Assembly: GCA_963853835.1 (NCBI GenBank)
Contig: OY970830.1
Span: 41,583,466-41,647,465 of the forward strand
Source of the DNA: Calendula officinalis
Taxonomy: Eukaryota; Streptophyta; Magnoliopsida; Asterales; Asteraceae
Length of the DNA stretch: 64,000 nucleotides
Direction: 5' to 3'
In this document: in pieces, positions 42,761-54,700 of the stretch
Position numbering within the stretch: the stretch's first letter is position 1
Layout: each line of letters starts with the position of its first letter
Notes under the pieces: model-generated
The model's input: the letters and a program-made list of their open reading frames with translations, nothing else
Databases searched by the model: none
What the model was told of the DNA's origin: nothing
Made by a program: the position numbers and the translations under genes

Positions 42761-43873
42761 TTGTAATATCCGTAAACGATCTCATTACCAATCTCAATTG
42801 GTACTGATTGCATCTGTTTATTACAAAGTTTTCTTATTCTATCTGATAATAAATTTTTTTTACCTCAAACAGTTTTTCAACCTCTTTCAAAATTTACAAT
42901 AACACTAGGTTATCAATGTTGAGTATTAGCTTTTGCAATATTCGTGAACGATCTCTTTACCAGTCTAGGTTGGTACTGATTGCATCTGTTTATTGCAAAT
43001 TCTCTTATTTCTCATTGCTACCTTTGTGTTCTTTCATTGTTGAAATTTTTCGATTGTAAAACAAATTTTTCTCTTTTCAAATTTGATTATCATTTTTCAA
43101 ATCGATACTCATTTACAAACATTTTCTTTTCCTCATATTGAGTTGTTGACACCACATTCTCATAAATTCTTTATTACTCAGTGCTGCTCAACATTACAAA
43201 ATTTTCTATCTCACTTTGTGCTCACAATGATGTGTTCACAACGTAGGATACAAATTTTTGTCATATTCGTAAACGATCTCTTTACTAGTTTCGATTAGTA
43301 AAGACTGCATCTGTTTATGACAAATTTTTCGTCTCTTGCGTTGTGGCTCAATTTTTCAAAACCCTGATTTTCCACATATAAATTTTTCATTTTTAAATGA
43401 CTTGTTTGCAACAATCAACACAATTTGCAGTTAAATTCGTCGATCTCTTTACTAATTTCAATCAGTATTGATGGCATCTATTTTTAACTCCATCTTGGAT
43501 TGATTGTTCTTACTATTTTTCAAACGATTTTTTTATTCTTACAAGATCATTGGAGAAATTATTTTTCATCTTCTCAAAACTGCTCAGATTCAATTCTGAC
43601 TTTCTCCAGTTCTCACACACTCAAAATCGTTTTTGATGCACATTGTTATGTCATTGATCTTTGTATATCCGTTGATCTCTTCTCTGTACACGTTCAGAGA
43701 AGATTGCATCTTTGTAAGTGGTATACTTCACTGATCTTTGATATAACCAAACAAATTGATCTCTTTTAAATTTCAAATATTTGATTAACAATGTCTCTAA
43801 TCATCGTGTTTGTCATATCCGTAAACGATCTCTTTACTGAAGTTCTTAAGTAAAGATTGCATCTGTTTATGAC
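42761..43873 (+). ncRNA. Six-copy array of a covarying stem-loop in the C3 3' region
   Basis: Copies at 42761-42826, 42933-42998, 43258-43323, 43429-43489, 43663-43726 and 43812-43873. Each has an outer stem, the 5' strand CGTAAACGATCTC, an inner hairpin, the 3' strand ATTGCATCTGTTT and the closing strand. GATCTC and GCATCT are present in all six. Stems differ but pair: outer TTGTAATA/TATTACAA, TTGCAATA/TATTGCAA, TTGTCATA/TATGACAA; inner TACCAAT/ATTGGTA, CTTTACTA/TAGTAAAG, CTTCTCTG/CAGAGAAG, CTTTACT/AGTAAAG. The outer stem is weak in copy five, and one inner mismatch is seen in copy four. Pairing kept through sequence change argues for a structured RNA in the element transcript. No known family recognised. 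Confidence 0.7.
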
Positions 43874-44234
43874 TTAACGTGATTATTGACACTGCTATTC
43901 TTCATTTTCAAATATTTCTCAAATATTGTTAGATCAAAAAAATTTTTGTGGTTACTTCATGAGTACTCCATGTTTCTGGTTCTCATTCCGATCTTGGCTC
44001 TCGATTTACTCTCTCCGTTTCCAAAACGCAACTATTCAGCTTAATCATGAGGACCCTGGTCATGATCCTCATGAGGGGGAGAAAAAGAGCAAGAAATAGT
44101 TCAAGTATCAACATCAAAATGAACCATAAACATCCCATCAAAGAAGAAAATTCATGACTCATGTACTCAAATCAAATGCAAAATCAGAAATTGTTTATAT
44201 TATGTGATCAAGAGAAACAGAAAATGATAATCAA

Positions 44235-45058
44235 TGTACTTAATGGAAAAACAGGTGAAGAAGAAGAAAACCGATTCATCTACAGAAACTCCTCTCAAAA
44301 CCTCAACCATTCAAATTCAAATCTTAACCGTACAAATATATACAAAACATTTACATGTATTCAAGACTTAACTGTACAAATCATTCTTTCCAAAATTCTA
44401 AAAACACACACACACACACCGAAAGACTTAAACTTTCAAATCATTCTTTTCAGAATCCAAAACATCATTATTCAATCCTCACTATAACCTCTATCACAAA
44501 ATCTTCAATATTTAATATTTGAAAATCCCAGACAAATCCTTACCAAACTGATATTCCATATCCAGAAATTTAAAATCCTTAGGAAACCAGTTTTAGGACT
44601 TCCTTACACCGACAGATTCAACGTAATAAAAATTTTTTATTCAAGGCTTAAGTGTACTTAATGGAAAAACAAGTGAAGAAGAAGAAAACCGATTCATCTA
44701 CAGAAACTCCTCTCAAAACCTCAACCATTCAAATTCAAATCTTAACCGTACAAATATATACAAAACATTTACATGTATTCAAGACTTAACTGTACAAATC
44801 ATTCTTTCCAAAATTCTAAAAACACACACACACACACCCCGAAAGACTTAAACTTTCAAATCATTCTTTTCAGAATCCAAAACATCATTATTCAATCCTC
44901 ACTATAACCTCTACCACAAAATCTTCAATATTTAATATTTGAAAATCCCAGACAAATCCTTACCAAACTGATATTACATATCCAGAAATTTAAAATCCTT
45001 AGGAAACCAGTTTTAGGACTTCCTTACACCGACAGATTCAACGTAATAAAATTTTTTT
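44235..45058 (+). repeat. Tandem duplication of about 410 bp in C3
   Basis: 44235-44652 and 44653-45058 both start TGTACTTAATGGAAAAACA and are nearly identical, with about five differences including a (CA)n/CCCC length change. It is a recent event inside the 3' non-coding region; short ORFs here are products of the repeat. Confidence 0.85.
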
Positions 45059-45439
45059 TGTTGAGTGTTTGAAATCTCAATTTCTTCTTAAGCTAATCAG
45101 ATGTAATCATTGAAGAGCAAAACAGTTTGAAGCATATCTGAACATAAACGAATTTGGTAACGGACCAAAAGAAGAAATTGAAGAAGGAAGACTGGGATGA
45201 AGTGCTAAAGCTCAAAAAGAGGGAGATTGGATAATGATAAAGACATATTAAGTCAAAAAATTCATGAAATCTTCTGAGATACTGTATATTGTTGAAAAGT
45301 CAATAAAAAGTATTATTTTTCATTGTTCAATCAAAAGATGAAGCTGATACGACGTCAACACTATTCAGCGGATAATTTAGTCTTAGACTTTGTTAGAGAA
45401 GAAGATTTCAAGAACAGACTAACTCAAACTATTGATACA

Positions 45440-45450
45440 AAGGGGGAGAT
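45440..45450 (+). other. C3 polypurine tract
   Basis: AAGGGGGAGAT immediately before the 3' LTR. Confidence 0.85.
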
Positions 45451-45762
45451 TGTTAGGGTCATTTTAATTGTATTCAATAGTTAGGGGACTAGATGTGTAA
45501 TATTGTAATAGTGTTAGTCTAGTCTTAGCCTTGGTTAGTGCTTAATTAAGCATGTTTAGAAGGGAGGTATAAATACCTTTCATGTAGACTTAATGTGTAA
45601 GCTTTCCCACACTTATTGAATTACAGATTTTGAAAGCTCTCTTCCCTCCTTCATTCTCTCTCAATTACACACACTAAAACACCAAGAACACACACACTTG
45701 ATTCTTCTATCTCTCTCAAATCACCATAAATTAGCTTGAATTCAATCACAATAGATCTCACA
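45451..45762 (+). repeat. C3 3' LTR
   Basis: Same length as the 5' LTR; differences are A/C in CCCTCMTTC, G/A in CCATRAATT and T/A in ATCTCWCA. Followed by AACAC. Confidence 0.95.
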
Positions 45763-45898
45763 AACACGTTGTCCAATTTATAATTTTTTTATAGCATAAA
45801 TAATATATTAATTAGATCTAAATTAAAGTGTTTGTTTTGCAGTTCTGAATATACTCATATTCTATTGCTTATATGATTATATTAAGGTTATATTAATA

Positions 45899-46141
45899 CT
45901 CCCTCCGTCCCACAAAAAAGTTCCCATTTCCTTTGGGCACAAGTATTTAGGAGATAGTTGATAGTGGGGTCTTTGGTACTATTTTTGATTAAAATATAAG
46001 GTTAATTGGAGAGAGAAAGTGTTTTTAAGAGATAGTTGGTGGTGGGGCCCATAATAATAATATTATTTAATAGAAATGGGAACTTTTTTGTGGGACAAAA
46101 TTTATGATAGAAATGAGAACTTTTTTGTGGGACGGAGGGAG
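45899..46141. mobile_element. Stowaway MITE
   Basis: CTCCCTCCGTCCCAC to GTGGGACGGAGGGAG, flanked by TA at 45897-45898 and 46142-46143. The TIRs are nearly perfect over 25 bp. Confidence 0.95.
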
Positions 46142-46284
46142 TATTAATTAAAATTCTATTGTCGACGCGTATTATTTGGGATAATTAATATTTTAGTTTT
46201 TGAATTTAAAATCCTATTAACACCATTTCAAACAAACTATTCAAAATTGGATTAATTAGATTTTATACTTTTCAGGTTTGAAAC

Positions 46285-46480
46285 TGTTAATCATAAGGCG
46301 TGGATGCGACTTGTAACATATCAAATAGGTCCTGGGTTCAAGTTTCGTGGGCTAAAGCCCCGGCCCCCTCCATGATTCTCAACCGCTAGATGAGTTAAAA
46401 TATGCCCCTTCATCAAGTACCCTTGGAGGCTGGGTTCGATGAGCCGGTCGGGGTTGCCGGTTTCAACATTTTTGTAACAT
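46285..46480 (+). mobile_element. Possible tRNA-derived SINE
   Basis: GGCGTGGATGCGACTT, then CTGGGTTCAAGTTTC, about 40 bases on, resemble A and B boxes of a pol III promoter. A second B-like box (GCTGGGTTCGATGAG) lies at 46429. There is no poly(A) tail or clear target duplication. Confidence 0.35.
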
Positions 46481-46669
46481 CTATGATTACCATAAACTTC
46501 TAACAAAAATTTGATGAATATCCACCAATTTTCGATACATACATTAAAAAGTGAAGTTCTTTTAAAGTCTTCAACCGGTTAAACCAACTATTTAACCTTT
46601 TAATAGTAATATATAAAGAGATGTATTCAAGTTAGTTATTAATTTTTATGTAGTCTTAAGGAAAATTGA

Positions 46670-47182
46670 TTAATTATCATTAATGGTTAAAATTAATCAC
46701 ATATTTTATATACGGAGGTATGGTCATTTTTACAAAAAAATAAATAAATTATTTATTATTATTTTTTTAGAATTATTATTATTTTTTATTATAATTATTT
46801 TTTTTAAATTATTTTTTTTCATTAATAACACATAATGTAACAATCACATGTGATTCAGTGATTGTATATTAAATCAGTTATGATTGTATATTGAATCACA
46901 TGTTACTCTATACTGAACCACATGAGATTGTACTAAAACAACACATGTAATCAAATACACAATCACATGTAATTGTCCAATAATATCACATACGATTAAA
47001 TACCACACGTGATTATTAAATAATATTTTTTAATGAAAAAATAAAATTAAATAATAATTAAAAAATAAAATTAAAATTAAAAATAAAATAAAATAAAAAT
47101 GAAATTGTTTTTTAAGTGCCAAATGACCAAAATATCTTCATGTATAAAATATGTGATTAATCTTGACCATTAGCAAATGATG
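46670..47182. mobile_element. Foldback MITE
   Basis: The arms at about 46670-46737 and 47118-47182 are inverted copies sharing GATTAATC(A)-ATTTTATA and GGTCATTT blocks. The centre contains at least five AATCACATG or CATGTGATT units and a long A/T-only stretch on each side, so the whole unit can fold back on itself. A related fragment lies at 3060-3140. Confidence 0.55.
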
Positions 47183-47185
47183 TTT

Positions 47186-47407
47186 AACTCAGCTGGATTG
47201 ATGCATGGGCTTTACTCGCGTATGAGACGTGAGTTCTGAGTTCAAATCCTGTAAACACCTCTTGTGGTGCCAAATATGGAGGATTTTTCTCTGAAAATCT
47301 CTATGGGAGCTGAGTTTGCCCTGTAAAGGAGCTCGAACCCGGGGTGCTCACTAGAAAATTGTGAGTAGGCTTCCGTTGATATCATTTGCCGTTTCCAAAA
47401 AAAAAAT
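47186..47407 (+). mobile_element. tRNA-derived SINE with poly(A) end
   Basis: TAACTCAGCTGG matches a tRNA A box and GAGTTCAAATCC a B box about 55 bases later. An unrelated body follows, ending ATTTGCCGTTTCC and ten A residues. Spacing and 3' end fit plant SINEs. It depends on LINE enzymes in trans; none is seen here. Confidence 0.65.
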
Positions 47408-47465
47408 ATTTTTGACTATTATATGTTATTGATCAATGATTGATATTTATCCTTTATAATTACTA

Positions 47466-47729
47466 CTCCCTCCGTCCCTTAATAAAGTTCCCATTTCACC
47501 TTCAAATTTTGTCCCTAAATAAAGTTCCCATTTCTCAAACTTAAGGAACCCACTTAATATAATAATATTATTACCAATACTTTCACCACTAACTATCTCT
47601 TAAAACACTTTCTCTCTCCAATCAAAACTTATATTTTATTCAAAAGTAATACCAAATACCCCACCACTAGCCATCTGCTAAAATGTTGTACCCAACACAA
47701 ATGGGAACTTTATTTAGGGACGGAGGGAG
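47466..47729. mobile_element. Stowaway MITE
   Basis: CTCCCTCCGTCCCTT to AGGGACGGAGGGAG with TA on both sides (47464-47465, 47730-47731). Confidence 0.95.
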
Positions 47730-47769
47730 TATAAAATTAATGAGTACCTTAAACATTTCATCAAGTTAA

Positions 47770-48020
47770 TAATCTATAAATTAATTTTATTAAAAAAATC
47801 CTTTGCAGCTTTAGATCGAGTCTCCTGTAGCAAAAACAACGTGAAAACCGTCCGAATAACACTCCCCAAAAGATCTGAACGACTAATATTATTTTTTTGT
47901 CAACGCCTTTCTTTTAAGCCTCTGTCCGCTGTGATTTCTTCACGCTGCTCTCTTCGGTCTTGCTTGATTTCTCAGTACCAATCACCATCCTACTTCAATT
48001 TTATCCGCAAATCTTTCTGG
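47770..48020 (+). other. Possible first exon of a host gene
   Basis: A TATA-like CTATAAATT near 47771 is followed by a pyrimidine-rich stretch and a frame from ATG 47841 (MKTVRITLPKRSERL). The frame is rich in Ser and Arg (SAVISSRCSLRSCLIS), like an organelle targeting peptide. It ends at TTTCTG|GTAAGATG, a good splice donor at 48020/48021, followed by T-rich intron-like DNA until C4's LTR at 48405. No downstream exon is in the window, so this may equally be a 5' UTR or chance. Confidence 0.25.
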
Positions 48021-48404
48021 TAAGATGCTTTCATTTCCTTCTAGCAAAATTTTTGTGTTTATGCTCATTATCCCTACATTTGAATTAATTATCATATCCT
48101 TTCTGCATGCATGTTTTCACGTATAGTATATGCTTTTGGATATGTATATTTAATGTAAATTAAATGTGTGCATTGGGGAGTTTAAAATTAACCTGAACAG
48201 CAAACATCATTAGCATCGGTTTATAGTATAGACCTGCTTCTTCTGTTATTACTTATTGGCACTCTCTTTATGCTTGAAATTTGAAGTTTACAAGATATAC
48301 ATGCATAGAGGTCGTTTCCGTGATTTGGTTTTTCTTATTGATCAATTTGTTATAGTTTGGAATTTTTTTCTTGATATTGGTTTATGAGTAGACACCAAAG
48401 GACG

Positions 48405-48689
48405 TGTTAGATCGTTTAAGACTAGAATCAAGCTAATCCATGAAGATTTGAGTGAGAAATAGAAGATTTGAGTGAGTGTGTGTTCTTGGTGTGAGTGTGT
48501 GTAAACGAGAGAGAACGAGAGAACTTTCAGAAATGTATATCTGTAAAGAGTGGGAAAGCTTACATTGTAAGTCAAACTTACATCCTTTTATACTCCTACC
48601 ACTTAACTAGACAATGGTTAACTAACGGACTTAAAGATCAAAACTATTACAATAACGGTCCTAATCTTATTACAATTTTAGTCTTAACA
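48405..48689 (-). repeat. C4 3' LTR
   Basis: 285 bp, in element sense TGTTAAGACT to GATCTAACA, with TATA box GAGTATAAAAGG at about 48597-48586. Structure and CACACTCACACCAAGAACACAC region resemble the C3 LTR. Confidence 0.85.
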
Positions 48690-48703
48690 ATCTCCCCCTT
48701 TTT
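48690..48703 (-). other. C4 polypurine tract
   Basis: Element sense AAAAAGGGGGAGAT next to the LTR. Further GGGGGAGAA-type tracts occur at about 49480, 49535, 49645, 51515 and 51555. Confidence 0.85.
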
Positions 48704-49875
48704 GATCTTTAACACGTCATCTCAGTCTTCAAACTTCAGATTCTTCTTATAATCTATCTTTGACAAGAAAATGTTTTTCTGTATATCAAGAACAAAACAT
48801 TGCAGAGATCTGAAAATTTAAGATACTCAAAGAGGATATGTTTTTCGTTGATACTGTTTGATTGAGGAAATCCTATAACTGATTTACTAAAGATTTGTAA
48901 ATTTTGGAAAAGGAAAATCAGTTAAGTAAGGATTTGACTGGGTTTTCAGATAATGGAGAAGTTGTTTTTGAATTTTGTGGTAGAGGATGAGGATATAATG
49001 ATAATGTTTTTGAATGATTTGTCAATCAAAGTTTTGGATGTGTATGTATATAAGTCTTGTATGAATGGAAAAATGATATGTACATTTAGGATTTTGATGA
49101 ATGTGGTTAATTTATATTTCGTATGGAACAAAAGATTTGTACAGTTAAGCTTTTTGTATGAATGTGGTTGTTACGGAATTTTGGAAAGAAAGATTTAAAC
49201 GATTAAATTTTGAAATGGATAAGAATGTGAATTTGTGGTTTGGATAGAATGATTTGTCAGTTTAAGATTTGTAATGGAAATGTTGAGGATTTGTGAGAAA
49301 TTTCTGAAGATAAGTCAGTTTCTTTTTCTTCACAAATTATTTCATGTAAATCGACTAATTATAGACCCATAGAAAGATAGAGTTGTTTGTAGCGGAAGTC
49401 TTTTGATGAAGTTGTGGCTTTGTCGATTTATGAACATTGATAATTGTTGTTAGGGATAAAATGTTGATGAAGTTTACGCTCCCCCTCAAACAAACAATTA
49501 TTTCTTAATAAATCTTCTTCGGTTTCTTGTTTACTCCCCCTTAATTGGTGCATATGTCTTTTTGAAGTGGAGTAAACTGGGCTAATATATCTTCGTAAGT
49601 CTTGTAAGCATTTTCTTCATAAACTGAACTTCTTAGTAAATTTTCTCCCCCTCATGATGATTAAGATTTATCGGAATCATCATGAAAAATGTGAAGTTCG
49701 TCGAGGTGAAATGAAGAAAATCTTCGAAGCCCATGGATACAAATGTGATGAAGAATGATTTATGCATCTTTTGAATGAAGCAAGATACATCACTTTGTAT
49801 AATCGAAAACCGAACCGAAGATGATGATATAGATATCCGATCAAATCATTTGGCATTTAATCTCAATGATCGAAC

Positions 49876-51435
49876 TAAGTCGGGAAAACCGGGATCACAT
49901 AGATTACCCGTTGACACAACAGTTACACAAACTGTGTGACCTACGTTCAGTGTTGGAATAGATGTTAGCACTGGTAGGATTTCCATTCAATCATCGTGGA
50001 ATACCAAGAACGTTGGTATCACTATGAATGTTCCGGCTTTATCACAAAGATAAGCTTGGTATTATGCCTTGTGTCCTAAAAGTGTATTTCGGTTCTAGAC
50101 TCAATTAGTGGACAAACGAAGGCGAGGACTGGAGAGACTTGTCCTCTGTTTCAATATCAACAATCTCCAAGTGAGATGTCGATAGCATATGAGCTAATCT
50201 CCGTGGAAATGAAACAAGTACTTTTTAAGAAATACTTGAGTGGCTGGGGGGTTGTGCATTGCATCACTGGGTTCCATGATGCCTTTTTCAATATCAGAGA
50301 GCAACACATGCAATCTGATAGAGACGTGGCTACCCGGATTTTTATCAGTTTGGTAAGGGTTTTTCGTTTTCTTTAACCCTGTCACACCCTCCTCACTCAA
50401 GCTTACGTATTCATTTTTCGACTACTCCCTCATTTCATTTTACCATGTATAGCTGAATTGCACCCCAAACTACATTCCCCCTCTCAAATTTTATCTCAGC
50501 GCACCCCAATCAAGATCCCGTGATACTTGATTCTGCTCACCTAGACCTATGTACCCTTACATATTGTCCTATATTGTAGGTGGCTCCTGGGGAAGATCAT
50601 GCCGGTTATAGCAGATCATAGGAGTAATTTGAGAGTGAACTATAACGCTCATGTGCAAATATCAGCATATATGATGTTACTTTGTAAGAATAACATGGAT
50701 TTTTCATCGGAAAATGTGTTTCCGGCAGAAGTTGTTGCCTTTATGATTTAAAAGTTTAGGCACAGCAATTTGAACAATTGAGGATATACCGGACTCACAT
50801 AGAGTATCCGTTAACACACGGTATGAATCGATAGTCGTTTGCACAACCATTTATTCAAATGTGTGACCTGCGATTAAAGTTGGCGCGATTTTAGCTCTAG
50901 CAGGATTTCCACTCAATCCTTGTGAAACACCAGATTGTGATGCCACTATGAGTGTTCCGATGAATACACGGAGATTCATTTATAAAAGTGTATGTGTCCT
51001 AAATTGGAAATATTTGTCGGTGAAATCTAGACACATTGTGCATTCAATTGAAGACGTAACCCGGGGCAGAAGGTTAATTATTTCAATACCAACATACTCC
51101 GAATGAGCAGTCGATAGATTATGTGCTACGTCCCCTGATGAATTGAAACAAATTCCTATTGAGAGGAATCTGAGTGGTTGGTGGTGGAGTGCAAATGCTT
51201 GACTGGGCCAGTTAAGTCTGGTGAATCATTCAACACATGAATGATCACAATTTAGTGAGGTTGCCCGGTTTATTTTCGGTTTGGAAGCACTCAAAGGTGT
51301 GTTTTCTTAAAATTATCATGTTTTCACATCACCTTGCACTCACCTAAGACATATACCCTCACAGTTACCAATTTTGGCTAAAAAGTAATTCCCTTGGAAG
51401 GTTAGGCCGGTTCTGGCAAACCATGGGAAGATATT
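49876..51435 (-). repeat. Diverged tandem duplication with conserved hairpins in the C4 3' region
   Basis: Copy A (49876-50630) and copy B (50780-51435) align throughout: CACATAGA.TA.CCGTT.ACACA, GGATTTCCA.TCAATC, GTGTCCTAAA, GAGTGG.TGG, CCCGG.TT and CCGGTT.T.GCA. At matching places different stems form. CAAGTA/TACTTG in A and ATTCCT/AGGAAT in B lie between GAAACAA and TGAGTGG. ATCAGA/TCTGAT in A and ATCATTC/GAATGAT in B enclose AACACAT. GCATCA/TGATGC in A faces ACTGG/CCAGT in B. Sequences quoted are on the plus strand; pairing holds on either. Confidence 0.65.
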
Positions 51436-51781
51436 GTCGTTTGATAAAAAAAATTGTTCGATAAAAATAAAAAAAAATTCAAACGGGTATAAAAGTATTG
51501 ATATAAGAAAGTTTCTCCCCCTGGAAATAATAATTCTCCCCGTAGAATTAAAATTTCTCCCCCTCGACAAAATAATGAAAAGTTTACAGTTTTTAGAGAG
51601 GTGGGAAAGATATTTTACGTTTATGTGATTAACTGGTTTTGAGCGGGTTTCAAGCTTATGAACTTGAAAGCCAATACTTTGAAGTTTGAGTCATATACTG
51701 ATGTGTATATAAGTCATTATTTTGAAAAGCGAGTTATACACTGAATTATGTATAAGTCATTAAGTTGAAATATAAAACATT

Positions 51782-54700
51782 TTAAGCTTTTAGATTTAGC
51801 ATACCAAGTTTAGACACAAGAAAGTTAAAACGTTTTTCGTCTAATGCCTTGGTAAACAAATCAGCTAATTGATAATCTGTAGAAACAAAGTATAATTCCA
51901 CATTACCATGTTCAACATGATCTTTTATAAAGTGATATCGAAGATCGATATGTTTAGTTTTTGAATGTTGAACAGGATTGCATGAAATTGCAATTGCACT
52001 TCGAGAATCACAATATAAAGGAATACGACTGTATAAAAAGCCGTAATCTTTTAATTGTGATTGCATCCAAATTACCTGGGATAAGCAGCTTGCAGCAGCA
52101 ACATATTCTGCCTCTGCAGTTGAAAGAGACACGCAATTTTGTTTTCGGGAAGACCAGCTCACTAGTTTATCTCCCAGAAATTGAACACTCCCAGACGTAC
52201 TCTTTCGATCCAACATACATCTAGCATGGTCAGCATCAGAAAATGCAGTTAAATCAAAGGAAGTTTCTTTAGGATACCAGAGACCAAGATCTCGAGTGCC
52301 CTTCAGATACCTAAAGATTCGTTTAACCGCTTGAAGATGAGATTCTTTAGGTGCTGCCTGATACCGAGCACAGATGCATGTAGAGAACATAATGTCTGGT
52401 CTACTCGAAGTCAGATATAGTAAGGATCCGATCATCCCCCGATAGTGGGTAACATCAACAAGTTTGCCATCCGGATCAGCATGTAATTTCGAACCAGGCG
52501 ACATCGGCGTCGATATTGGTTTACAATCATCCATAAGATATTTCTTCAATAAATCAGTGATATATTTGGATTGATTGATGAAAATTCCGGTCGGTAATTG
52601 GCGAACTTGAAGACCAAGAAAGAAATTCATTTCACCCATCATGCTCATCTCAAAACGTTTGACCATAAGAGCAGAGAATTTCTTGCAATATTTTGGATTT
52701 GTAGAACCAAAAATTATATCGTCGACATAAATTTGAATAAGAACAATGTCTTCCCCTTGACGTTTGATGAAGAGAGTTGTGTCGACTTTTCCTTTAGAAA
52801 AACCATACTCAACTAAGAATTTTGATAATACATCATACCACGCCCGGGGAGCTTGTTTTAAACCGTACAAAGCTTTGTCGAGAATATAAACATGATTAGG
52901 CAAATGTGGATCTACAAAGCCGTCGGGTTGTTGAACGTACACTTCTTCTTTGAGAATGCCATTTAAAAATGCAGTTTTTACATCCATCTGATAGATAGTA
53001 AAATTCTTATGTGCTGCATATGCTAAGAATATTCGAATGGCTTCTATCCGGGCTACAGGAGCAAAAGTTTCTTCAAAATCAATGCCTTCCTGCTGAGCAT
53101 ACCCTTTTGCAACTAGACGTGCTTTGTTCCGAATTACAATTCCATTTTCATCCTTTTTATTTTTGAAAATCCACTTTGTACCAATAACAGATTTGCCAGG
53201 AGGTTTTGGAACAAGACGCCAGACTTTTAATCTTTCAAACTATTTATTTCTTCTTGCATAGCAATAATCCAGTCTGGGTCTGAGAGAGCTTCACTGACCT
53301 TCTTTGGTTCATTTGAGCTTAAAAATGCAGTATACTGACATTCATCAGCAGTAGCTCGTCGGGTTTGAACAGAAGATTCAGGGTCACCGATTATCTGATG
53401 TAAAGGGTGCTCTCTTGTCCATTTAAGAGAATGAGGAAGTGGAATTTGACCTGGATTAATATTTGAGGTATCAGTGAATTCAGGATGTGGAATTATCGCA
53501 GTTTGAGTAGTTGATGTAGACGGTGGAGGAACAACCCGTTGAACGTTGAATTTAGAAAAATCTATCACCAAAGGTGGAGGTCGAGCTGGAACTAAAGATA
53601 AATCGAAAGAAGTAGCAGCTTGACCAGAAGGTGATGATTGATTATTCGTGAGTGGAGAATCGTCCGGAGATGCTTGATGTAGTAAAGGTGAAGAATGTTC
53701 CGGAGATGATGAAGTCTCAGTTTGTGAAACCGTAGGTGATTGAGAATAATCATTATGTGGAGTAGCAGAAGTTGGAGAAGGAGAATCCGTAGAACTTGAA
53801 GTATGAATATCAGGAACAGAAGTAGATTGAACTTCAGCTACTGTTGGAAATGGAACGCCAGCCTCTTCCAGTAAAGTATGTCGAATATTATGATAATCAT
53901 CATAAAAATGACGAAATAAAATATCCAAGTCATTTTCAGATGTTGAAGGCGTTGACGATGGTGAAGGATTTTCAGCATTTGAAGTAACTGAATTGATAGG
54001 AAATGTCTCATCAAAATTAACGTTAACACTTTCTCTGATCGTTCGTTTTGATCGATTATAAACTCGATAAGAAGCAGATTCTCTTGAATATCCCACAAAA
54101 ATTCCTTCATCAGCTTTTTCATCAAATTTGTTCAACTTATCTTTATCATTTAAGATAAAACACCGACTCCCAAAGATATGTAAAAATTTAATATTTGGAA
54201 TGCGATTATTGATCAGTTCATATGGAGTTTTGTTGCATGCTTTGTTGATGACTGAACGATTTTGAGTGAAGCATGCTGTACTTATAGCTTCTGCCCAAAG
54301 AGATAATGGGAGTTTTGAATATGAAAGCATGGTACGAGCAGCTTCAACAAGAGTTCGATTTCTTCGTTCAACAACCCCATTTTGTTGAGGTGTTCTGGCA
54401 GCGGAAAATTGGTGAGTAATACCAACTGAGTCAAGAAAAGAATCTAAAACTTGATTTTTAAATTCAGTTCCATTATCAGTGCGGAGGGTATGTACTTTTA
54501 AATCTAAATTGGTTTGAGTTTTCTTGATGAAGGATATGATGATATTAGTTGCTTCATCTTTTGTACGAAGGAAATGAACCCATGTGTATCGAGAATAATC
54601 ATCAACAATAACCAACACATACCGTTTTCCTGCTAAAGATTGAACGCTCATAGGTCCACATAAGTCCATGTGAAGCAATTCAAGTGGTTTTGAAGTACTT

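Larger units (their letters stand above)
34490..45762 (+). mobile_element. C3: full-length copia (Sirevirus-like) retrotransposon
   Basis: LTRs at 34490-34801 and 45451-45762 (312 bp each) differ at three positions by eye. The target duplication AACAC is present at 34485-34489 and 45763-45767. The internal order is primer-binding site, 900-base leader with a palindrome array, very long gag, 99-base spacer, pol, then 3 kb of non-coding DNA with repeated stem-loops, purine tracts and a tandem duplication, then the polypurine tract. It cannot move on its own because pol has three stops, a protease Asp change and an end frameshift. Confidence 0.95.

Noticed and set aside
44161..44487. 108-codon ORF in C3
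   Set aside because: It is created by AT-rich sequence at the start of a tandem duplication, has no family resemblance, and the second copy does not preserve it.
47186..47290. Functional tRNA gene
   Set aside because: A and B boxes are present but the arms do not fold into a cloverleaf, and an unrelated body with a poly(A) end follows, so a SINE fits better.
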